Assembly (NCBI GenBank): GCA_903908495.1
Contig: CAIVSK010000278.1
Coordinates: 1 to 42,741 of the forward strand
Direction of reading: 5' to 3'
DNA: 42,741 nt
Source: Akkermansiaceae bacterium
Lineage (GTDB): Bacteria; Verrucomicrobiota; Verrucomicrobiia; Verrucomicrobiales; Akkermansiaceae
In this document: one piece after another, positions 1-7,374 of the stretch
How the letters are laid out: every line of letters starts with the position of its first letter
Numbering within the stretch: the stretch's first letter is position 1
The notes under the pieces: model-generated
The model's database searches: none
Seen by the model: only the letters and a program-made list of their open reading frames with translations
Told to the model about the DNA's origin: nothing
Position numbers and translations under genes: made by a program

Positions 1-3000
1 GAGGGCCACCCTCGGCACATCGCCGCCGCCGCCAACCGAACTGCCCATCGAATGGATCGAGGTATTGAGCGTGCCATCCGGGCCGACGGTGATGAGCTTG
101 CCAGCCGCGAAGGCCGTGCTCCAACCGCCGCCACGGGCGTAGAAGGTACCGCCATTGACCGTGATATCGCAGGTGTTGTTCGGGGCGTTGAGGGTCAAGG
201 AGCCCGTTGAAGTCTTGATGAGGGAACCGCCGGTACCCACGATCGAGCGCGACAGGGTCAGCGTGTCCCAGCCGTTGAATGAAAGGACTGCTCCGGCGTT
301 CAGGGTGATGTTGCCAGCTCCGCCCAGCGTGCCGAGGGTGTCGCCGTCGCCCACATTCACGGTGCCCGCGGTAATGGTCGTCGCACCGGTGTAGATGTTG
401 TAGTCGGTCAACGTCAAGGCACCCGCACCATCTTTGGTCAGGCCGGTGGCACCGGCGATTCCGCCGACACCGCCCAGAATGTAATCCTTGGTCACATTGT
501 TGAAATGCACCAGCAACGGATGCACCGTGACGTCCAGCGCAATGGTCTGGGTGACCGAGGAATCGTCGAAGGAGGCGATTTCACCTTCAGCATACATCGC
601 GGCGCTACCGGCGACCAGCCAGTTGCTGGTCGTCGCGATATCCCAATCGCCGCTGATGGCACCGGTCCATACCGTGCGCGGAGCCACGCTGGAATCCAGC
701 AACGCAATCTGGTTGCCAGCATAACTGTAGCTGATGAGATATCCCGCTGGCAGGTTGAGCACGTTGGCGAAGCTGCCGGTGAGGGTGCCATAGGTGGCGA
801 TGACATAGGCCGGGGCGGTGAGAGTGCCAGTGAGGGCAAAATTCAGGGTGGCGCCGGTGACATTGAGGTTGTTGGTCACATGGAGAATGTCGGTGCCGGG
901 TGCCGCGAGCTTGATGGTGCCGGTGGTGATTACCGATTTGACGGTTTGACTTAAGCCATTGAGCGCCAGGGTGGTGCCGCCGGACATGAGCAGGTCGGCA
1001 TTCGCGCCGATGCAATCTGCAACGCCGCAAACCACGCTGCCGCCTTCAATATGAAGCGCGAGGTTGCCGTTGTTAGCCACGCCATTGAGGACGAGCGATC
1101 CGGCACCCCGCTTGAAGAAGCCGAGCGAAGTGACATTGAGTGGGCCATTGATGACCAAGTCGCCGGTGGCCGTGTTGGCACCCGCGTCGATTTGCGAACT
1201 CATCCCGTAGCCGCCTTTGACCATCTGGATATTGGCGTCAATGACCGAACCGGACGCGCTCGCGGCGACCCACAGGCCGGTGCTGTTGACATCGAAGATG
1301 TTCAAGCTGGCCAGGCCGGTGCCGTACTGGCGGATGGTGGTGGGAGCATCTAGCAATTCAAGCGTGCCCGAGCAGTTGTAGCTGGTGCCACCTTTCAGGT
1401 AGAGTCCGGTGGTTGCGGCGGTACCGTTGCCGTGGACCAGCATGTTGGTGCTGGAATAGCCACCGCCGGTGGAGTAGCCGAGCATCAGGGTGGCGGTGGC
1501 GCTGACGGCGTAGGGAACGTCGCCATTCCTGGCCTGCACTTCGAGCAAGCCGGCGTTGACCGTTGTGGTTCCGGAGTAATTGCTGGACCCGGCCAACACG
1601 AGGGTGCCGCTGCCGAGCTTGCTGAAGCCTTTGGAACCAGCCAGCACCGCATTGATGGTGGTGGTCGGGTTGGCGACCGTGATGGTCGGAGTGCCGGTGG
1701 CGTCCAAGGTCAGCACACCGGCGCTGCCGGTGTTGAGGATCCAGTTGTGGTCAGGGGTGGTATCGCCGAAAACGAGTTGGCCGATGGTGTGCGCGCCGTC
1801 GAGGGTGACGCTGGCGTCGGCACTCAGATTAAGCGTGTCGAAAGCCGCGGTGACGCCGCTGCCATTGGCCACCAAGGCGTGTGCCCAGTTGGCGGGGTCG
1901 GCCCAGGAACCGCCCGCTGCGTTGGTCCAGGTCGGCACGAGCGGGCTTGAGTACGTGTGATAGGTGGAGCTGACCACATCGCTATCGGCCTGGCCGGCGG
2001 CGACTGCGTAGGCCGTGATGGTCATGGTCGAGTCCGTCGGCACGGTGATCGGGCCGCTGTAGACGGGCGACGACGAGGTGGGCGTGGTTCCGTTGGTCGT
2101 GTAATGGATGGTACCGGAGCTGGTAAGGGACACGGCGAGGGATCCGCCGAGATAGATGCCGGCCACGGGCGTGAAAGCGGGTGCCGGGACGACCGGGGGG
2201 ATGCCAAGGTCACGCAACTGGAGGGCATTGACCTGCGTCGAGTGGCTGCCTAGCAGGTTGATGACCTTGGTGGTGGCGGTGGCGACGAACGTGCCGATGG
2301 TGTATTGGCCGAGGGCACCCACCGAGTTGGCGGGGTATGCCAAGGTGACCGTATTGGTGCCGCTGGTGAGCGTCTCGACGCGGTTTTGGCTGTCATTTCT
2401 GGAATCATCCACCCAGAACTGGGCCAGGTATTGGTGGCCAACAGTGAGGGCATTGAGAGTCAGCGTGGCAGCCGCCACTCCGTTAGTGTATTGCCCGCCG
2501 GTGAGGATGTTCTTATATTCCGTGCTCAGGCTGGTGGCCGGGGCGCCGGTGCCGTTGAGGAAACTGCCATAATTGCCGTAAAATCCGGTCAGTGAGACGC
2601 CACTGCCGGGGGCGGTGAAGGCCACACCGTTGACGCTGGTGGCGCTGCTGTTCCAGTCGTACGCGAAAACCAGACTGCCGGAGGTGGTCACGTCCGAGTC
2701 GCCCGCGATGGTCACTGGCGGATTCCACGTGTTGGAGGTGACGCTCACCGTGGCGCTCGCCGAGGTGACGGACCCGTAGTCATTGGTCACCACGATGGTG
2801 TAGTTGCCGTTGTCAGAGTTGTTGCACTGCGCCTTGGTGTAGGTCAGGCCGTTGGCACCGCCAATATCAACGCCGTTCTTTTTCCACTGGTAGTGGAGTC
2901 CCGCCGACAGGCCGATCTCTTTGGCGCTCAGATTGATGTCTGAACCGCTGGCGAAGGTGCCGCCGGTCGGATCTTGGGTGACCACCGGCTTGTCGGTGAC

Positions 3001-3729
3001 AATGAGACCGGCCAACGCACAGTTGGTGTTGGACGGCCGGGAGAGGTTGGTGAGCGTGATGGCATCATTGGTGAGCGCCGGCGTGGCACCGATGCCTAGG
3101 TTGTCCGGCAGCACGCTGAAGGTGACCGTGGCGAGCAAGCTCGATCCTGCGGTCTCGGTGACGGCGACGCTTGAGGTGGTGGTCGTCTTGTTGCCGCCGA
3201 CCAGCCCGAGGACATATCCGTTGGGGAACTTGGCGTTCAAGCCGGTGATGTCCATGCTCCAACCCGTGTTGTCGAGAAAACTCCAGGCGACCTGGTAGTT
3301 GCCCGGCGTGATCGCGGCCAGCACGGCGGCCCCGTCCGCCCAATTGGTATACCAGTCAACACCAGGCTGCAACCCCCAGACACCCGGGGCGGTCAAGCCG
3401 CTCTCCCACGTGTTGGATGCGGTTACGTTCGCGCTGAGACCTCCTCCAAATGGCACTGCTGTGGTAAAAGAAGATTGTGCAGGCAAGGGGTCGGAGTTGG
3501 TCCAGTCGGCCACCTCGACGCCAAAGGCCTTGGCGGTGACCGGTACCCCGGTGGTTTGGTACCCTGCGCCGAAACCGACGGTCTGAGGCGTCGCGCCGGA
3601 GTCGTAGTAGTAAGATTGAAAATTGAGTCCTACGGTGGTGCCGGCTTGCGCGGCACCCAGCATGAGCGCTGCCGCCGGAACGGCCAGCATGCTCTGTCTT
3701 ATAGGGTTTGAAGATACGTTTCGTTTCAT
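1..3729 (-). CDS. Giant exported beta-strand-repeat (PATR) protein, C-terminus beyond window
   Basis: The minus strand is open without a stop from an ATG at 3729 to the window edge, giving 1243 residues and no C-terminus. Residues 1-31 look like a signal peptide: a basic start, an alanine/leucine-rich core and a site near AQA. Two beta-sandwich-like regions follow (about 35-240 and 330-510) around an Ig-like segment (about 246-330, ending NDYGSVTSASATVSV). A chitobiase C-terminal-like segment lies at about 519-585 (IHYTTNGTTPTSSSPVYSG). From about 595 the protein turns into PATR repeats, for example GLTKDGAGALTLTDYNIYTG near 1093, with W-type module starts near 595 and 1015. By family it should be a surface adhesin or passenger-like protein; its ligand is unknown. 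No strong ribosome binding site is visible. Whether it carries the C-terminal module seen on the other exported proteins here cannot be told. Confidence 0.85.
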   Translation of the reverse strand, partial: MKRNVSSNPIRQSMLAVPAAALMLGAAQAGTTVGLNFQSYYYDSGATPQTVGFGAGYQTTGVPVTAKAFGVEVADWTNSDPLPAQSSFTTAVPFGGGLSANVTASNTWESGLTAPGVWGLQPGVDWYTNWADGAAVLAAITPGNYQVAWSFLDNTGWSMDITGLNAKFPNGYVLGLVGGNKTTTTSSVAVTETAGSSLLATVTFSVLPDNLGIGATPALTNDAITLTNLSRPSNTNCALAGLIVTDKPVVTQDPTGGTFASGSDINLSAKEIGLSAGLHYQWKKNGVDIGGANGLTYTKAQCNNSDNGNYTIVVTNDYGSVTSASATVSVTSNTWNPPVTIAGDSDVTTSGSLVFAYDWNSSATSVNGVAFTAPGSGVSLTGFYGNYGSFLNGTGAPATSLSTEYKNILTGGQYTNGVAAATLTLNALTVGHQYLAQFWVDDSRNDSQNRVETLTSGTNTVTLAYPANSVGALGQYTIGTFVATATTKVINLLGSHSTQVNALQLRDLGIPPVVPAPAFTPVAGIYLGGSLAVSLTSSGTIHYTTNGTTPTSSSPVYSGPITVPTDSTMTITAYAVAAGQADSDVVSSTYHTYSSPLVPTWTNAAGGSWADPANWAHALVANGSGVTAAFDTLNLSADASVTLDGAHTIGQLVFGDTTPDHNWILNTGSAGVLTLDATGTPTITVANPTTTINAVLAGSKGFSKLGSGTLVLAGSSNYSGTTTVNAGLLEVQARNGDVPYAVSATATLMLGYSTGGGYSSTNMLVHGNGTAATTGLYLKGGTSYNCSGTLELLDAPTTIRQYGTGLASLNIFDVNSTGLWVAASASGSVIDANIQMVKGGYGMSSQIDAGANTATGDLVINGPLNVTSLGFFKRGAGSLVLNGVANNGNLALHIEGGSVVCGVADCIGANADLLMSGGTTLALNGLSQTVKSVITTGTIKLAAPGTDILHVTNNLNVTGATLNFALTGTLTAPAYVIATYGTLTGSFANVLNLPAGYLISYSYAGNQIALLDSSVAPRTVWTGAISGDWDIATTSNWLVAGSAAMYAEGEIASFDDSSVTQTIALDVTVHPLLVHFNNVTKDYILGGVGGIAGATGLTKDGAGALTLTDYNIYTGATTITAGTVNVGDGDTLGTLGGAGNITLNAGAVLSFNGWDTLTLSRSIVGTGGSLIKTSTGSLTLNAPNNTCDITVNGGTFYARGGGWSTAFAAGKLITVGPDGTLNTSIHSMGSSVGGGGDVPRVAL

Positions 3730-3879
3730 GTTTGTGGGGCTTTGATATCGTTATCGTACAGGTGGATCAGTGGAGGAAGCAAAAGGTGGTCCAACAAAGA
3801 ACTTTTTTTATCTAAGTCAAAAACGAGGGGACGGCAAGTAATAATTTAGGCCAGCACATTTCCTGACAGTAAATATACC

Positions 3880-4020
3880 GTGCGAAACTGCTATGAACGG
3901 GCCGTCGCCACCCACCCGGATTCGGACGACGCCCGCATCAACCTGGCCGTCCGGCTCGAGAATGACCGCCGCCTGCCCGAGGCCTGGGACCAGGTCGAAG
4001 CCTGCCGCGGCGTCACTTGA
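3880..4020 (+). pseudogene. Remnant of a TPR protein (3' end only)
   Basis: A 46-codon reading frame, opened by a GTG at 3880 and ended by TGA at 4018-4020, encodes a TPR-like helix pair: CYERAVATHPDSDDARINLA followed by LPEAWDQVEACRGV. In the same frame a TAG lies a short way upstream and no long gene precedes it, so this looks like the last repeat of a lost TPR gene. It overlaps the 3' end of the GH28 gene on the other strand by 8 nt. It could also be a chance frame, but the A-x-x-H/P-D/S pattern is typical of TPRs. Confidence 0.4.
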
Positions 4021-5302
4021 GCCCGGTCACCTCGGCGTCTGACAAAATGAGTGCCTTGCCCTTGGCAATCGTCAGCGCCGAATCGGTGAAGCGGATGCCT
4101 TTCGCATGGACCATCTTCATGCCAGTGGCCGCAGTGAGGTGGACATTGATGAAATGAATGTCCGCGACGGGCATCTCGGGAAGCCCCCAGATCACGCCCG
4201 CGCCAGGCGACGCGGTGGAGGTCACATTGCTGATGGTGATGTTGTCAAAAGTCGGGGTGAGCGGCGTAATCGCCTGTCGCGGATCCTCGTCCGGAGTCTT
4301 CGGCGTCTTGGGGTAGTAACATACAATTTCAATCGGCTTCTTGACCTTCGTCATGCTGAGGTGGTCATAGGTGACATTTTTCAGCAGTCCGCCGCGACCC
4401 CGTGCGGTCTTGATCCGGATGCCGGCGTCGGTCCCGCTGAAGCTGCAATTGCGCACCAGCATGTTTTCAAGTCCGCCATTGGTGCCCGAACCGATCGACA
4501 TGCCGTGCCCGCGGCGAAATTCACAATTCGAGATGGTGAAATTCCGGTTCATTGCCGGAGCGCACGGTTTGATGGCGATATTGTCATCTCCGGTGTCGAT
4601 GTGGCAGCCATCGATGAGAAAGTTTGTGCCTGACGGATCAATGCCGTCCGTGTTATGAGCGGTTGAGGGAGCGCTAATGGTGATATCGCGGATGGTGACC
4701 TCGGCACACTGGTTGGGGACGAGGTGGAACATCGGCGAGTTGATCAGGGTGATGCCCGCCACTCTAACCCGCTCGCAATGGTCGAATTTGATCAAATATG
4801 GCCGGTGCGGCATATCGTGATTGGCCTCAAAGGCCGCCCACCAGGATGCGCCCTGGCCGTCAATGCAGCCCTCACCGCTGATCTCGAGATCGTGGGATTT
4901 CACGCTGGTGATGCTGTCTTGATACCTTCCATGGGTCTGCGGGTAGGTTGCCATGTCGTCACTGATGAGGATCACGGCTCCCTTTGCGAGATGAAGGTTG
5001 AGATTGCTGCCAAGCACCAGCGGCCCGGTAACAAATCTGCCGACCGGCACGTGAAGCGTGCCTCCGCCACTCTTGCCAACGGCATCAATCGCATGCTGCA
5101 ATGCAGCGGTGTTCATCGTCTTGCCATCCCCCAGCGCACCATAATCCGCCACCGAGAATGCCCGCGCGGGAATCCTTGGAAGCTCCGGCATTGGCAACAC
5201 GGAGCCCGCCTCTAACTGGTTCGCGCAGGCAACAAGACAGATGAATGCAGAAGCCGGAAACCCGCACGCCAATGAATTCCACCGCTGGCGACTGGCGCTC
5301 AC
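4013..5302 (-). CDS. Exported glycoside hydrolase family 28 (polygalacturonase-like)
   Basis: This 429-residue protein carries the GH28 signature set in order: NTD at 217-219, DD at 239-240, GHG at 265-267 and RIK at 296-298. In this family these are the catalytic aspartates and substrate-binding residues of pectate and rhamnogalacturonan hydrolases. The right-handed beta-helix begins around residue 40 (ADYGALGDGK). I chose the GTG start at 5302 because it overlaps the stop of the upstream TIM-barrel gene as GTGA, a usual coupling arrangement. The N-terminus is then a signal peptide with a lipobox-like LVAC near residue 30, so it may be a lipoprotein. An in-frame upstream ATG at 5362 would run 60 nt into the neighbour and is less likely. 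The exact polysaccharide substrate cannot be read from sequence. Confidence 0.9.
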   Translation of the reverse strand: MSASRQRWNSLACGFPASAFICLVACANQLEAGSVLPMPELPRIPARAFSVADYGALGDGKTMNTAALQHAIDAVGKSGGGTLHVPVGRFVTGPLVLGSNLNLHLAKGAVILISDDMATYPQTHGRYQDSITSVKSHDLEISGEGCIDGQGASWWAAFEANHDMPHRPYLIKFDHCERVRVAGITLINSPMFHLVPNQCAEVTIRDITISAPSTAHNTDGIDPSGTNFLIDGCHIDTGDDNIAIKPCAPAMNRNFTISNCEFRRGHGMSIGSGTNGGLENMLVRNCSFSGTDAGIRIKTARGRGGLLKNVTYDHLSMTKVKKPIEIVCYYPKTPKTPDEDPRQAITPLTPTFDNITISNVTSTASPGAGVIWGLPEMPVADIHFINVHLTAATGMKMVHAKGIRFTDSALTIAKGKALILSDAEVTGLK

Positions 5303-6141
5303 TTCGCGTGTGCCTTGACGAAATCGATGTCGGCGCGGACTTGGGGCACGCTGTCCTTCCAATCATTTTCGTGTTCAATCGAGATGTGGCCGTCGAACTT
5401 CTGGTGCTTGAGTTCCTCGAGGCAGGCGGCTACGTCCACCACGCCTTTGCCGGCCACCACCACGGCAGCCTCGCCGGTTGTGGCCTTGTCCTTGAGGTGA
5501 ACGCTGATGATGCGGCCGTTGAGGATGCGCAGGCATTCGATGGGCTTGAGGTTGGAGGTGCACCAGTGGCCGAGGTCGGCACAGGCACCGACACGGTGAT
5601 CGCGGCTTTCGACGACGCCAAGGATGTAGAGGGGATTCCAGACCTTGTAGCTCGGATTGCTCATCGAACCGCCGTGCTCATGGAAGGCCACGCGCAGGTC
5701 AAACTCCTTGGCAGCGGCTTCCCAATCGGCAACCAGTTCGGTCGATTCCGTGCAAACCGAGTAGAGACCCATTTTTTTGGCAAAGCTCATGATGGCATGG
5801 ACTTCCTCGCGGTCCTTGGCACCGACCACGCCATAGTTGACCGGGCGCACGCCCAGGCGGGCACATTCGGCCTTGAGTTCGGCCATCGCCGTGGCGGACA
5901 TCGAGTGGTGGACTTTGTCGTTGGAGCCGGGCTTGAGGTTTTGGCCGGGAAAGAATTCGATCACGTTGCCGCCGGCTTCCTTGGTTTTGGCGATGGCCTC
6001 GAAGGCACTGAATTCCTTGAACGTGTATGCCTGCGCGCCGATAAACCAGCCGCTCTGGCGGAGATTTTCCGGAATTGGGTCGGCGCTGAGGTTTGCGGTG
6101 AGAGCAAGGGCGAGGAGGGTGATGTGGCGGATGGGGGTCAT
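5299..6141 (-). CDS. Secreted sugar isomerase/epimerase-like TIM barrel (AP endonuclease 2 family)
   Basis: The 280-residue protein starts with a signal peptide (MTPIRHITLLALALTANLSA) and continues as a xylose-isomerase-like TIM barrel. Likely metal-site residues are His154/Glu155 (FHEHGG), Asp189/His192 (ADLGHW), His215 (SVHLKDK) and Glu256 (SIEHEND), in the spacing usual for this superfamily. Members isomerise or epimerise sugars, or act on related keto-sugar derivatives; export is common among versions from Verrucomicrobiota and Planctomycetota. Its stop overlaps the GTG start of the GH28 gene, so the two are probably translated together and may work on the same plant or algal polysaccharide. 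The WYL regulator gene lies 86 nt upstream on the same strand. The substrate is unknown. Confidence 0.82.
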   Translation of the reverse strand: MTPIRHITLLALALTANLSADPIPENLRQSGWFIGAQAYTFKEFSAFEAIAKTKEAGGNVIEFFPGQNLKPGSNDKVHHSMSATAMAELKAECARLGVRPVNYGVVGAKDREEVHAIMSFAKKMGLYSVCTESTELVADWEAAAKEFDLRVAFHEHGGSMSNPSYKVWNPLYILGVVESRDHRVGACADLGHWCTSNLKPIECLRILNGRIISVHLKDKATTGEAAVVVAGKGVVDVAACLEELKHQKFDGHISIEHENDWKDSVPQVRADIDFVKAHAK

Positions 6142-6227
6142 GTAGGTAAGGGAAATGTTTTCCGCGGGACGATACGGCGTTGCGGTACGGATCTTGCGCA
6201 GGACGGCAAAGGGATTTTCGGACCACC

Positions 6228-7091
6228 TCAGCCGGCTGTCTCCAGCAAGCGCAGCGGCTGCTTGCCGTCGGCCATCACCAGCCCCAGGCGCTCGCGCAGG
6301 TAGCCCTCCATCGCCTTGCGCACCTTGATTTTGAGCACGCCGTTGCGCATCGCGTAGTCGCGCTCCACAACCTTGCGCTGGGCATCACTCAAGCTCTGGT
6401 GGGCACTGACCCGCAGCGTCACCCACGCCTGCCAATCCTTGTCGGCAGCGGGCAATTCGCTGTGCTCGCGGCTCCACTCCACCTCCACGATCCGACTCAA
6501 GGTGAAATCCCGGAACTCCTCGTGCTGCTCGCACCACGCCCGCACATGCCAGCGAGCGCCGTTGTGAGCGAGCGCATGTGGCCGCAACCACCGCCATTCC
6601 TCCTTGCCGCTGCTGACGCTCGCATAGCGCACTTTCACCCGCAACCCGTTGAGCACCGCAAGAAATATCCGCCGCTCCACCACCCCACCGGCCTCCCGCA
6701 ATGGCATCAGCAGCACCGCGACGCTATCGCTGCCCTCACTGTCGGCGGCCCCGCCGATGGCCCCCACCCGCAGCTCGCTGCCCAAAAAGCGGCCCACCGC
6801 CTCCTCCAGGCGCGGTCGGGTCATCACACACTTCATCTCTGCAACCGCCTCGTAGCGTTTCTCCCGCAAATTATACACAAAGGACCCCGGATTGAGATCG
6901 AGGTAGTGCTGCAAGTCCGATGACGCCTGCGCCATCGAAACCCCAAACAAGCCGCCCAAATCCTGCCGATTGACAATCCCCTTCCACCATGCACACGCCT
7001 CGATAAAGCGCAAACGCTCCATCGCCGCCCAGTTCCGATCATTGGTCTTGTTTCCCATTATGCTAGCTTTGTTGCTTCCGAGGCTTCTCAT
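6228..7091 (-). CDS. WYL-domain transcriptional regulator of the BrxR/CapW type
   Basis: This 287-residue protein has the three-part layout of BrxR/CapW regulators. First comes an N-terminal winged helix (RLRFIEACAWWKGIVNRQDL, then FGVSMAQASSDLQHYLDL). A WYL domain follows (about 125-210; RWHVRAWCEQHEEFRDFTLS), and last a C-terminal dimerisation region rich in basic and hydrophobic residues (VVERDYAMRNGVLKIKVRKA). Known members repress phage-defence operons such as BREX and CBASS and are thought to sense a nucleic-acid or nucleotide ligand through the WYL domain. I chose the ATG at 7091 because AGGTGG sits 8 nt upstream; a TTG at 7115 and an ATG at 7058 are alternatives. No defence gene is nearby. 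The inverted repeat just upstream suggests autoregulation, and it may also control the two downstream genes. Confidence 0.85.
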   Translation of the reverse strand: MRSLGSNKASIMGNKTNDRNWAAMERLRFIEACAWWKGIVNRQDLGGLFGVSMAQASSDLQHYLDLNPGSFVYNLREKRYEAVAEMKCVMTRPRLEEAVGRFLGSELRVGAIGGAADSEGSDSVAVLLMPLREAGGVVERRIFLAVLNGLRVKVRYASVSSGKEEWRWLRPHALAHNGARWHVRAWCEQHEEFRDFTLSRIVEVEWSREHSELPAADKDWQAWVTLRVSAHQSLSDAQRKVVERDYAMRNGVLKIKVRKAMEGYLRERLGLVMADGKQPLRLLETAG

Positions 7092-7107
7092 AGCGCAGCC
7101 ACCTACC

Positions 7108-7158
7108 CTTAGCAAACCTAAAATAAAATACTTACGCCCCGTTGCTGTATTTGCTTAG
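7108..7158. promoter_or_regulatory. Inverted repeat upstream of the WYL regulator (candidate operator)
   Basis: CTTAGCAAA at 7108-7116 faces TTTGCTTAG at 7150-7158, matching at 8 of 9 pairs with centres 42 bp apart (about four helical turns). Nested inside, AAATAC at 7126-7131 faces GTATTT at 7147-7152 perfectly. The enclosed AT-rich DNA reads TATTTTATTTTAGG on the minus strand and could include a -10 region. Position and symmetry fit autoregulation by the adjacent dimeric regulator; this is inference. Confidence 0.45.
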
Positions 7159-7374
7159 ATCGTGAGTGTTTTTTGCAAATGGCTCCAAAAAAATGACTGC
7201 CGAAGGCCTCGCCCGGTCCGCTAGGTTTCGTGCTTTCCGATCTGAGCTTCAAGCCGGGCATCCGCACCAAGCCAGCTCACTTCAACAATCTTCAATCCAT
7301 TCCGATACGCGTGGCACGGCGGCGATGCCATGACACGCCGACCGCCCCCGGCGTTCCATTAGAAGCTGTGGTCC

